In this document: in pieces, positions 7,391 to 15,206 of the stretch | How the letters are laid out: each line of letters begins with the position of its first letter | How positions within the stretch are numbered: the stretch's first letter is position 1 | Origin: Marinobacter nitratireducens | GTDB lineage: Bacteria > Pseudomonadota > Gammaproteobacteria > Pseudomonadales > Oleiphilaceae | Direction: 5' to 3' | DNA length: 64,000 nt | Assembly (NCBI RefSeq): GCF_000708045.1 | Contig: NZ_ANIE01000002.1 | Coordinates: forward strand, 1-64,000 | Notes under the pieces: model-generated | Told to the model about the DNA's origin: nothing | Database searches by the model: none | What the model saw: the letters and a program-made list of their open reading frames with translations, nothing else | Program-made: the position numbers and the translations under genes

Positions 7391-8109
7391 GCGCGAACCC
7401 TGACAGAGAGTATGAACAGCTACGTGTGAGTGGCCTGCATGCGTTTTATGGCGAATCACACATTCTTCACGGCATCGATCTGGTCGTGAACCGGGGGGAA
7501 CTGGTGACTCTGCTCGGCCGCAACGGTGCCGGCAGGAGTACCACGCTCAAGGCCATTATGAACATGGTAGGTCGCCGCACCGGCTCGATCATGATCAATG
7601 GTGAAGAGACCATGTCCTGTGCCCCTCACCATATTGCCAGGTTGGGTGTCGGTTATTGCCCCGAGCATCGGGGCATTTTTTCCTCACTCAGCGTTCAGGA
7701 AAATCTCACGCTACCGCCGGTCGTTCGTAGTGGTGGGATGAGCCTGGAAGAGATCTACACCATGTTCCCCAACCTTTATGAGCGCCGATTTAGCCAGGGT
7801 ACCAAGCTCTCGGGCGGCGAACAGCAAATGCTCGCTATGGCGCGGATCCTGCGTACCGGCGCGAATATGCTGTTGCTGGATGAGATTACCGAGGGCCTGG
7901 CGCCGGTCATCGTAGAGAAACTGGGGGAAGTTCTGGTCGCTCTTAAAGAGAAAGGCCTGACCATTGTCCTGGTGGAGCAGAATTTCCACTTCGCAGCGCC
8001 ATTGGCTGACCGGCATTACGTGGTTGAGCATGGCCAGATTGTGGAAGAAATCGGTGCCGACGAATTGACTGCAAAACAGTCGGTGCTGGATAGCTATTTG
8101 GGGGTCTGA
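7387..8109 (+). CDS. livF: Branched-chain-type ABC importer, ATPase subunit LivF (Walker A Lys replaced by Arg)
   Basis: A 240-residue ABC ATPase partner of LivG. The signature LSGGEQQMLAMARIL and Walker B MLLLDEITEGL are intact and the H-loop region reads VLVEQN, with Gln where many ABC proteins have His, as is usual in LivF. The P-loop reads GRNGAGRST: Arg50 (codon AGG at 7534-7536) replaces the invariant Lys. If real, this site would bind or hydrolyse ATP differently from the LivG site, giving an asymmetric ATPase pair. Arg may be a subfamily trait; I cannot check. Coupled to livG by a 4-base overlap. Confidence 0.85.
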   Translation: MSANPDREYEQLRVSGLHAFYGESHILHGIDLVVNRGELVTLLGRNGAGRSTTLKAIMNMVGRRTGSIMINGEETMSCAPHHIARLGVGYCPEHRGIFSSLSVQENLTLPPVVRSGGMSLEEIYTMFPNLYERRFSQGTKLSGGEQQMLAMARILRTGANMLLLDEITEGLAPVIVEKLGEVLVALKEKGLTIVLVEQNFHFAAPLADRHYVVEHGQIVEEIGADELTAKQSVLDSYLGV

Positions 8110-8146
8110 TCCCGGATAGGACGAAAGCGACGAAAGCAACAAAAGC

Positions 8147-8156
8147 AACAACAAAC
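8147..8156 (+). promoter_or_regulatory. A-rich repeated leader between livF and the binding-protein gene
   Basis: The 81-base gap between livF and the binding-protein gene contains repeated AAAGCRAC units and AACAACAAAC at 8147-8156, then ACAACA directly before the ATG at 8191. The stretch has few G or T and little pairing potential. It resembles an Hfq/Crc target and may also aid translation of the abundant binding protein. Confidence 0.35.
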
Positions 8157-8190
8157 CGAACCAACGCAAGACAGTAGCGGAGATACAACA

Positions 8191-9399
8191 ATGACAATGA
8201 TGAAAAAGCTTCTGACCTCAGCCGTTGCATCAGCCCTGATGGTGGGCGGAGCCCAAGCGGAAATTTCTGACAACACCGTCAAGATTGGTTATCTGGCCGA
8301 TATGTCCGGTACATACCGTGACTTGGCCGGTCCCAATGGTCTGGCGGCGCTGAATATGGCTATCAAGGATTTTGGTGGCAAAGTAAACGGCGCGAAGATC
8401 GAAGTCGTCAGTGCGGATGACCGTAACAGCCCTGATACCTCCTCAAGCACCGTCCGCCGCTGGGTGGAAAACGACAAGGTGGATCTGGTGGCCGGCATGG
8501 TGGCTTCCTCCGTCTCCATTGCTGTGAGCAAGATTCTTGAGGAGCATGACCGGTTAGGCATCATTTCCGGCTCTGCTGCCTCCAGCATCACCAACGAGCA
8601 CTGTACTCCAAACCACATCCACTACGTCTATGACACCTACCCGCTGGCCAACGGTACCGCCAGTGCCGTGGTCAAAGAGGGTGGTAAGACCTGGTACATG
8701 CTGACCGCTGACTACGCCTTCGGCCACGCACTGGAAGGTGATGTGACCCGTGTTGTCGAGGCTAATGGTGGTGAGGTGATTGGCGCTGTTCGTCATCCGT
8801 TCCCGACTCAGGATTTTTCATCCTTCATCCTGCAAGCGCAAGCTTCCGGTGCTGACGTTGTTGGTCTGGCCAACGCCGGTGCAGACACCACCAACGCCAT
8901 TACAACAGCGAGTGAGTTCGGTGTGACCCAGTCTGGTCAGACTCTGGCTGCGCTGTTGCTGTTCCTGACCGATGTGCATGCATTGGGTGCTGAAACCGCT
9001 CAGGGCATTCAGCTGACCACCGGCTGGTACTGGGATATGAACGATGAGACACGTGAGTGGTCCGATCGCTTCATGGAGGAAACCGGGGTTCGGCCAACCA
9101 TGGTCCACGCCGGTATTTACTCCAGCACCATGCAATATCTGAACGCTGTCGCTGCGACCGGCTCTGATGATGCTCAGACCGTGCGCCAGCAAATGATGGA
9201 TACGCCGATCAATGACATGTTTGCCAAGAACGGCAAGATTCGTGTTGACGGCCGGATGGTGCATGACATGTACCTGGCGGAAGTGAAGACTCCGGAAGAG
9301 TCCAAGAACGAGTGGGACCTGTACAAAATTCTGCGGACTATTCCGGCAGAAGAGTCTTACCGTCCGCTTTCTGAGAGCAAGTGCAAACTGGTCAAGTAA
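8191..9399 (+). CDS. Periplasmic substrate-binding protein of the Liv-type ABC importer
   Basis: A 402-residue periplasmic binding protein. A Sec signal peptide with a basic start and a cleavage motif GGAQA at about residue 23 precedes the mature sequence EISDNTVKIGYLADMSGTYRD. The fold is the peripla_BP_6 type: a Ser-Gly-x-Tyr ligand loop near 38, a conserved Gly-Pro-Asn-Gly helix start, and SGSAAS near 128. A Cys pair near 142 and near the C-terminus could form a disulfide. GGAG at 8179-8182 supports the ATG at 8191. A long hairpin follows the gene, typical where binding protein is made in excess of permease. It is unlike the small amino-acid binders in detail, so a carboxylate or amide ligand is possible. 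Confidence 0.87.
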   Translation: MTMMKKLLTSAVASALMVGGAQAEISDNTVKIGYLADMSGTYRDLAGPNGLAALNMAIKDFGGKVNGAKIEVVSADDRNSPDTSSSTVRRWVENDKVDLVAGMVASSVSIAVSKILEEHDRLGIISGSAASSITNEHCTPNHIHYVYDTYPLANGTASAVVKEGGKTWYMLTADYAFGHALEGDVTRVVEANGGEVIGAVRHPFPTQDFSSFILQAQASGADVVGLANAGADTTNAITTASEFGVTQSGQTLAALLLFLTDVHALGAETAQGIQLTTGWYWDMNDETREWSDRFMEETGVRPTMVHAGIYSSTMQYLNAVAATGSDDAQTVRQQMMDTPINDMFAKNGKIRVDGRMVHDMYLAEVKTPEESKNEWDLYKILRTIPAEESYRPLSESKCKLVK

Positions 9400-9405
9400 A
9401 CGGGT

Positions 9406-9457
9406 AGGCCTGGCCTTGGCACTTTTCAGTTGATCTGGAAAGTGCCCGGCAGGGCCT
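9406..9457 (+). other. Intercistronic stem-loop between binding-protein and permease genes
   Basis: GGCACTTTTCAG (9418-9429) and CTGGAAAGTGCC (9435-9446) pair over 12 bp with one G-U, around loop TTGAT; flanking AGGCCTGGCC and GGCAGGGCCT extend it imperfectly to 9406-9457. No U-run follows, so it is probably an mRNA-stabilising or partially terminating element that keeps binding-protein mRNA above permease mRNA. Confidence 0.55.
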
Positions 9458-9509
9458 CTGGCATGACCTATCCAACCAAACTGTCTGCGCTGCTTCTGGA
9501 GTTAGCAAC

Positions 9510-10397
9510 ATGTCCATGATTTTTGGCGTCCCCCTTGCTGTGCTGTCCGGCCAGCTGCTCATCGGGATCATCAACGGCGCCTTCTATGCCCTGCTGAGCC
9601 TGGGGCTTGCGGTAATCTTCGGCCTTCTGAAGATCATCAACTTCGCTCACGGTGCCATGTACATGCTTGGTGCCATGGTCACCGTCCTGATGTTTGATGC
9701 GTTGGGCGTCAACTACTGGGTGGCGCTGTTTCTGGCACCGCTGGTGGTCGGGGCATTTGGTGTTCTGATCGAGTATTTTCTGCTGCGCCGCATTGCGGGG
9801 CAGGATCATATCTACAGCCTGCTGCTTACCTTCGGCGCAGCGCTGATTATTCAGGGCGTTCTGGTGAACATTTTTGGTGTATCGGGTCTGCGTTACACCA
9901 TGCCGGACATGTTCAAGGGCGGCGTCAATCTCGGCTTTATGTTTTTGCCCTACTATCGTGCCTGGGTCATTGTTGCAGCCCTGGTGGTGTGCTTCGGTAC
10001 CTGGTTCGTGATCGAGAAAACCAAGCTGGGCTCTTACCTGCGGGCAGGTACAGAGGACTCCCAGCTGATGCAGGGCTTTGGTATCAACGTCCCATTGCTG
10101 ATCAGCCTGACCTATGGGTTTGGTGTTGCTCTGGCCGCCTTCGCAGGTGTACTGGCCGCCCCGATATACTCGGTCACCCCTGTCATGGGGTCGAGTATCC
10201 TGATTGTGGTGTTCGCGGTTGTGGTTATCGGCGGTATGGGCTCCATTGGCGGCGCCATTATTACCGGTATTCTGATGGGCGTGATCGAGGGGCTGACCAA
10301 GACCTTCTACCCGCCGGCATCGTCTGCCGTCATTTTCCTGGTAATGGTGCTGGTGTTGATGTTCCGGCCCAGTGGCCTGTTCGGTAAGGAGGCGTAA
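9510..10397 (+). CDS. livH: Branched-chain-type ABC importer permease LivH
   Basis: A 295-residue inner-membrane permease with about eight hydrophobic segments. The N-terminal GIINGAFYALLSLGLAVIFG and INFAHGAMYMLGA are hallmark LivH motifs, and GSIGGAIITGILMGVIEGL is the cytoplasmic loop contacting the ATPase. The length is as usual. It has its own Shine-Dalgarno (CTGGAG at 9496-9501) after the intercistronic hairpin and lies two bases before livM. With LivM it forms the translocation pore. Confidence 0.88.
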   Translation: MSMIFGVPLAVLSGQLLIGIINGAFYALLSLGLAVIFGLLKIINFAHGAMYMLGAMVTVLMFDALGVNYWVALFLAPLVVGAFGVLIEYFLLRRIAGQDHIYSLLLTFGAALIIQGVLVNIFGVSGLRYTMPDMFKGGVNLGFMFLPYYRAWVIVAALVVCFGTWFVIEKTKLGSYLRAGTEDSQLMQGFGINVPLLISLTYGFGVALAAFAGVLAAPIYSVTPVMGSSILIVVFAVVVIGGMGSIGGAIITGILMGVIEGLTKTFYPPASSAVIFLVMVLVLMFRPSGLFGKEA

Positions 10398-10399
10398 TC

Positions 10400-11395
10400 A
10401 TGAATCAGCCAGTCAACTCCGCCGATATCCATAAGGCCATTGTCGAGCAACAGGCTGCGCAGGACCGCCGAAAGATGATTCTCAATGGCGTTCTTCTGGT
10501 CTTTCTCCTGGCAGCGCCGTTCATGATGTACCCGGTCTTTTTGATGAAGATCCTGTGCTTCTCGCTGTTCGCGGTGGCATTCAACCTGCTGTTTGGCTTC
10601 ACCGGACTACTGTCGTTCGGCCACGCAGCCTTCCTGGCAACTGGCGGCTATACCACCGGTTACCTCCTGAGTAATTATTCCGGGCTGACAACCGAGATGG
10701 GCATTTTGGCTGGAACCCTGGCGTCAACCGTACTGGGCCTCGGCTTTGCACTGCTGTCGATTCGGCGCCAGGGGATATACTTCGCTATGGTTACGCTGGC
10801 ACTCGCGCAACTGGTGTTCTTCTTCTTTGTCCAGTCACCGTTTACTGGCGGAGAAGACGGGATGCATGGCATTCCAAGGGGGGAGCTGTTCGGTTTAATC
10901 AGTCTTGATGACAACATGAACATGTATTACTTCGTTCTCGCCGTATTTATCGGGTGCTATCTCCTGGTTCAGCGGGTTGTCAGTAGCCCGTACGGTCAGG
11001 TGCTGAAATCCATTAAACAGAATGAGGCGAGGGCGGTATCGCTGGGTTACAACGTGGATCGCTACAAGGTGTTGGCGTTTGTGATCTCGGCTGCGCTGGC
11101 TGGCCTGGCAGGTTCCATGAAATCTGTTGTGTTCCAGCTGGCGTCTCTGAACGACGCCCATTGGCACATGTCTGGCGAGGTGATTCTCATGACGCTCGTA
11201 GGCGGGATGGGGACACTGCTGGGGCCCGTCGTGGGGGCCACCTTTGTGGTAAACGTGGAATACCAGCTTTCCCAAGGGCCTTTGCGGGATTGGGTTGATC
11301 CGATTCTCGGAGGCATATTTGTGCTGACTGTATTGGCCTTCCGAAGCGGGATTGTGGGTGAACTCCAGAAATTCGTTAAGAAGAATCTGGGCTGA
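10400..11395 (+). CDS. livM: Branched-chain-type ABC importer permease LivM
   Basis: A 331-residue permease with a 40-residue cytoplasmic N-terminus and about nine membrane segments. LLFGFTGLLSFGHAAFLATG is the defining LivM signature, and the later KSIKQNEARAVSLGYNVDRYK plus GGMGTLLGPVVGA make the ATPase-contacting loop. The start follows GTAAGGAGG at 10384-10391. It ends the operon: a strong terminator lies 26 bases after the stop. The gene order (ATPase, ATPase, binding protein, LivH, LivM) differs from E. coli livKHMGF but is common elsewhere. Confidence 0.88.
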   Translation: MNQPVNSADIHKAIVEQQAAQDRRKMILNGVLLVFLLAAPFMMYPVFLMKILCFSLFAVAFNLLFGFTGLLSFGHAAFLATGGYTTGYLLSNYSGLTTEMGILAGTLASTVLGLGFALLSIRRQGIYFAMVTLALAQLVFFFFVQSPFTGGEDGMHGIPRGELFGLISLDDNMNMYYFVLAVFIGCYLLVQRVVSSPYGQVLKSIKQNEARAVSLGYNVDRYKVLAFVISAALAGLAGSMKSVVFQLASLNDAHWHMSGEVILMTLVGGMGTLLGPVVGATFVVNVEYQLSQGPLRDWVDPILGGIFVLTVLAFRSGIVGELQKFVKKNLG

Positions 11396-11420
11396 TCAGC
11401 TGTATTCGACGTTGAAAGAG

Positions 11421-11450
11421 ACCACCCTTCGGGGTGGTTTTTCTTTTTTT
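11421..11450 (+). terminator. Rho-independent terminator after livM
   Basis: ACCACCC (11421-11427), TTCG tetraloop, GGGTGGT (11432-11438), then TTTTCTTTTTTT to 11450. A 7 bp GC-rich stem with a stable UUCG loop and a U-run: a classic intrinsic terminator for the importer operon. The remaining 11451-11721 gap shows no gene or clear promoter. Confidence 0.9.
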
Positions 11451-11721
11451 GCAGTGTTTAAAATTGTAATCGCCACAAACGACCAGACCCTTCCGTGGAT
11501 ATTTTTTTCTGGCAGCCGTTGCTGTTTATTGATGTAAAAACAAAGGCTTGATTGAGGAATTGTCGCCTTTGGCAACGTAACGCCTGGTCTCATCGTGTAT
11601 CCCTCCGTAACTGCCAAATTCCTGACGTTTTGCCACAGAAAAATGTGGAACCAGTCCACGTCGAACCAAAAGCCGCCGCTGTAGGATTTGTCAAAATTCG
11701 TCAAATAATTGGTGGCAACCG

Positions 11722-13170
11722 ATGACTTATTGCGGCAAAAAATTAACGAAGCAAGGACTGCTGATCGGGTTTACGGTAGCTCTGCTCTCGGGCTGCGGTG
11801 GTCAGGATGGTGGCGAGAGCGCCAATGCGGTTTCTCAATCCCAGGTCAACGACCCGTCTGGTGAAACCGTCGAGGTGGCCGTTGCCGGCGCCGCGATGAA
11901 AGGGGTCATTCAGCAAGGGATTGTGACTGCCAGCCGGTTGGTCGCAGATACCAGTGGCTATTATTCACCGCAAAATAACTCGACCAAGCCAACACGTACC
12001 GCCGAGGATGGCAGCTATGAACTGAAGCTGCGTGGTAAGTCCAATGACTGGGCCCTGGTTGAAATCACGGCTGATGGCAAAACCCGCATGATCTGTGATG
12101 TGCTGCCGCAGTGTGAGCAAGCCGATTCCGATCCGGTAGCGTTCGGCCAACCACTGGTACTTGATAGCAACTTTGTGCTCTCAGGTGCGGGTGACCCCAG
12201 TACTGAAACGGTCAACCTCACACCGTTGACCCATCTGGCCGTTTCTCTCGCTGAGCGCAGCGCCAACGGATTGTCTCCAGAATCCCTCGCTAACGCCTAT
12301 GCGGAGATTGAGAGCTGGTTTGGGCTGAATGCCGGTGCACTCCAGCTGCCAGTACCTGACCTGACGCAGCTTGATGCCACGAGCAATGTCTCTGCCGATG
12401 CGGTGCAGGTGGCTATCGCCAATGCCGCCTTCCTGGCACTGGTTAATGACAACACCCAATGGAGCAGCATCTCCCAGGTTATGGATGATGTTGTGGCCCA
12501 GGTATCCGCCACTGGCCAGCTTTCCATCATGGGGGATGGCACCAACGTGGCGCTGTCGGATCTGGTCAGCGCAGCCGCTCTGCAATCGTCTGAGCTCCAG
12601 GCCACTGTCGAGTCCAGTGTGGTCAGCCAGAAACTGGTTGTCGTTGAGTATCGCTACGTGAATCGATTCAAGACCATTGCTGATGTCTATGGCAATTCCG
12701 ATACCAGCGTAGCGGACAGCACGGACACAACTGGCAGCACGGATTCATCCAGCACAGACTCAACTGCGGATACCAGCACAGGTGGAAGCACCGATACCAG
12801 CACTGGCGACACTGTTGCGGATTCGGGCACCGGCTCAACGACCGATACTTCGACTGGCGGCACCACTGATACCTCTACTGATACCGGAACAGTGAGCACC
12901 ATTCCAGCAAACGCCGCCATGCTGAGCTGGACGGCTCCTCTGACCCGAGAGAACGGTGATAGCCTGACCATGGGCGAAATTGCCGGCTACGAGGTGGTAT
13001 ACGGAAACAGCTCTGATAACCTGGATCAGACCCTGGCTATTGGAGATGCCTCAGTGGATCAGCTTCTGGTCGATAACCTTGATACAGGCTCCTGGTACTT
13101 TGCCATCCGGACCCTCGATATTGACGGCAACCGCAGCCAGCTTTCAGACGTCGTTTACAAGCAGATCTGA
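11722..13170 (+). CDS. Lipoprotein with Ser/Thr/Asp/Gly-repeat linker and FN3-like C-terminal domain
   Basis: A 482-residue lipoprotein. The signal ends in LLSGC, so Cys25 should be lipidated. A beta-rich domain with an EDGSYELKLRG strand (about 40-140) is followed by an Ala-rich helical region to about 325. Residues 327-393 are a low-complexity linker of repeated Thr-Asp-Thr-Ser-Thr-Gly-Gly-like units (DNA 12702-12900), and the last 90 residues (SWTAPLTRENGD to SDVVYKQI) read like a fibronectin type III domain. The layout suggests an outer-membrane-anchored surface protein holding a binding domain away on a flexible stalk. The repeat DNA could change length by slippage. No partner gene is evident. 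Confidence 0.7.
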   Translation: MTYCGKKLTKQGLLIGFTVALLSGCGGQDGGESANAVSQSQVNDPSGETVEVAVAGAAMKGVIQQGIVTASRLVADTSGYYSPQNNSTKPTRTAEDGSYELKLRGKSNDWALVEITADGKTRMICDVLPQCEQADSDPVAFGQPLVLDSNFVLSGAGDPSTETVNLTPLTHLAVSLAERSANGLSPESLANAYAEIESWFGLNAGALQLPVPDLTQLDATSNVSADAVQVAIANAAFLALVNDNTQWSSISQVMDDVVAQVSATGQLSIMGDGTNVALSDLVSAAALQSSELQATVESSVVSQKLVVVEYRYVNRFKTIADVYGNSDTSVADSTDTTGSTDSSSTDSTADTSTGGSTDTSTGDTVADSGTGSTTDTSTGGTTDTSTDTGTVSTIPANAAMLSWTAPLTRENGDSLTMGEIAGYEVVYGNSSDNLDQTLAIGDASVDQLLVDNLDTGSWYFAIRTLDIDGNRSQLSDVVYKQI

Positions 13171-13175
13171 GGCAG

Positions 13176-13207
13176 GCATGGCGGCGGCTGTGCTTCCGCC
13201 GCCATGC
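13176..13207. terminator. Perfect 12 bp hairpin between convergent genes
   Basis: GCATGGCGGCGG (13176-13187) and CCGCCGCCATGC (13196-13207) form a perfect 12 bp GC-rich stem around CTGTGCTT, six bases after the lipoprotein stop and 35 before the methyltransferase stop on the other strand. There is no U-run on either side, so it may act as a bidirectional RNA-end stabiliser or a weak terminator. Confidence 0.5.
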
Positions 13208-13241
13208 TCAGGTACTCCCGGCTTTCTTCATAATGCGCCCT

Positions 13242-14042
13242 TTACTTGGTGCTGCTGACAATGTGGGCAGGGGCTTCGAACACCATTTCACCGTCTGCTG
13301 TCACGTAGTCGGCCAATCTGATCTCAGCGATCCCGAGGATCGTCTGGATTTGTTCTTCACTCAGATGAATACCCATCACAGGCAACCAGCCCCTGAGATC
13401 CGCCTCCATCATCGCCTGCAGGCTCGGAAACCGGCCCTGACCAACCAGCGTGGTGATCTCTGGTGAGGCGACTCCCGCGGAATGGAACAAGGTTACCAGT
13501 TCACTCTTGTCGCCAAGAACAAACGGTGCGCTGAGAGCCGCTGCTGCGGCGTCCCCGGCGTGTTCCCTGAGAATGGCTACCGATTCCGGAAAGGCTGTCA
13601 TATGTTCGAGACTGTCCCAGACGGCAACCGCGAGGCGTCCCCCCGGTTTCAGCACCCGGTGCATTTCCCTGATCGCCCCGGCTTTGTCCTGAAAAAACAT
13701 CAGTCCAAACTGGCTTACAACCGCATCAAAGGAATCGTCTGCGTAGGGGAGTGATTCGGCAACCCCTTGTTCCCAGCCAATGTTCGGAGCCAGCTCCCTG
13801 GCAACGGCCAACATGCCAGGTCCCGGGTCTAGACCGGTGACACGGCCATGGCTGCCAGTTCGGGAAACAGCCTCCCGGGCGAGAATGCCCGTGCCGCAGC
13901 CGACGTCCAGAACGTTGTCTCCCGGATTTATGTCGGCTGCATCGAGGACTGGATTACACCACTGTTTGAAAAGCGCAGGTACGTGCAGGTTCTCGTAGGC
14001 CCGGGCCCCTGCAATCTCGTTTTGAAGGTCTGACTCTGTCAT
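13242..14042 (-). CDS. Class I SAM-dependent methyltransferase
   Basis: A 266-residue protein with the Rossmann-type methyltransferase core: motif I VLDVGCGTGIL near residues 44-54, the acidic end of strand 2 in GLDPGPGM near 70, motif II/post-I FDAVVSQFGLMFF near 107-119, and HRVLKPGGRLAVAVW near 129-143. This is the Methyltransf_11/UbiE-like family; a C-terminal 90-residue helical extension may form the substrate lid. The substrate cannot be read from the sequence. It is convergent with the lipoprotein gene and divergent from the exporter operon, sharing the 14043-14228 gap. Confidence 0.8.
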   Translation of the reverse strand: MTESDLQNEIAGARAYENLHVPALFKQWCNPVLDAADINPGDNVLDVGCGTGILAREAVSRTGSHGRVTGLDPGPGMLAVARELAPNIGWEQGVAESLPYADDSFDAVVSQFGLMFFQDKAGAIREMHRVLKPGGRLAVAVWDSLEHMTAFPESVAILREHAGDAAAAALSAPFVLGDKSELVTLFHSAGVASPEITTLVGQGRFPSLQAMMEADLRGWLPVMGIHLSEEQIQTILGIAEIRLADYVTADGEMVFEAPAHIVSSTK

Positions 14043-14228
14043 TGCCGGTTCCTCCGTCGTTCGCTCTGCGGCCGAGGCAACCCGAAGAATGCTTGCTACC
14101 GTGGCTTACTCGGCTTGAAAGCTCTGTAATGACGTCGAACCCTGATCTGGCTCATTCCTCTGATCCGGGAATTTCTTTTATGCTTGAAAGTATAGTTCGT
14201 GACAGAGTGGTCGCACAGGAGCTGGAGA

Positions 14229-15206
14229 ATGAGGAAGGCAGTTATTGCAGTGGCGGTTCTCACCCTGATTGCCGGCGGTGTTTATGCCTGGTATCGGGCG
14301 AAGGCTCCGGAGCATGGTCCTCTGATTCTGTATGGCAATGTGGATGTCCGGGAACTGTCGATCGGCTTCAGGCAGGGTGGCCGGGTTACCGACATCATGG
14401 TGGATGAAGGGGACGCTGTCGCCAACGGCGCATTGCTTTCCGTGCTTGACCCGGTACCACTACGAAATGCTCTGAATGCAGCTCGGGCCGAGGTTGCCAG
14501 AGCGAAGGCGAGTCTCGCCAAGCTGGAAGCGGGCAGCCGCCCTCAGGAAATTGAACAGGTGCGTGAAGCTGAGCGTCAGGCTCAGGCGGTTTTTTCCAGC
14601 AGGCAACTGGAGTTCAGGCGGTTGAGGGAGTTGGCTCAATCCGGCGCGACCAGTCAGCAAACCCTTGATAGTGCCCGCTATGCCCTTGACGAGGCGAGGG
14701 CCAGACTCGCGGAGGTGCGGGCCACGCTTTCCCTGCTGGAAGAAGGGCCTCGCGTTGAAGATATCGATGCGGCCAGGGCGCTGCTGGAAGCAGCACAGGC
14801 TCGGGCCGCCCAGGCGGAAACCGCAATGTCTGACGCACGGCTGACAGCACCGTCCGATGCGTTGGTGCTGACGCGGATCGTTGAGCCGGGAGCCATTGTA
14901 CAGGCCGGCAGCCCGGTGTTGAGTCTCGCGCTTCGGGACCCGGTCTACGTGAGGGCTTACGTAAGCGAAGCAGACCTCGGTGGTGTTGCACCGGGTACAG
15001 CAGTGGTGGTGTCCACTGACAGCAGCACCCGGCAATACCATGGGCAGGTCGGCTTTGTATCTCCGCGAGCGGAATTCACGCCCAAGACGGTTCAGACCGA
15101 AGCATTGAGAACCGAGTTGGTGTACCGGCTGCGAATTGTGGTCGACGACGCGGATGAGCATCTCCTCCAGGGTATGCCCGTCACGATTCGGCTGGCTCAG
15201 CCATGA
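14229..15206 (+). CDS. HlyD-family periplasmic adaptor of a YbhGFSR-type ABC exporter
   Basis: A 325-residue membrane-fusion protein. It has one N-terminal membrane anchor (residues 3-22), a beta-barrel/lipoyl half starting GNVDVRELSIGFRQGGRVTDI, a long alpha-helical hairpin (about 85-205) rich in Ala, Arg, Glu and Gln, and a second lipoyl half LTAPSDALVLTRIVEPGAIV. This matches E. coli YbhG/YhiI in length and order. The start at 14229 is supported by AGGAG at 14217-14221; an in-frame upstream start at 14199 lacks one. It overlaps the ATPase gene by four bases (ATGA). It should link the inner-membrane exporter to an outer-membrane channel for xenobiotic or cation efflux. Confidence 0.82.
   Translation: MRKAVIAVAVLTLIAGGVYAWYRAKAPEHGPLILYGNVDVRELSIGFRQGGRVTDIMVDEGDAVANGALLSVLDPVPLRNALNAARAEVARAKASLAKLEAGSRPQEIEQVREAERQAQAVFSSRQLEFRRLRELAQSGATSQQTLDSARYALDEARARLAEVRATLSLLEEGPRVEDIDAARALLEAAQARAAQAETAMSDARLTAPSDALVLTRIVEPGAIVQAGSPVLSLALRDPVYVRAYVSEADLGGVAPGTAVVVSTDSSTRQYHGQVGFVSPRAEFTPKTVQTEALRTELVYRLRIVVDDADEHLLQGMPVTIRLAQP

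Noticed and set aside
12702..12900. Possible CRISPR-like repeat
   Set aside because: Repeats are in-frame, short and irregular within a lipoprotein gene, without spacers.
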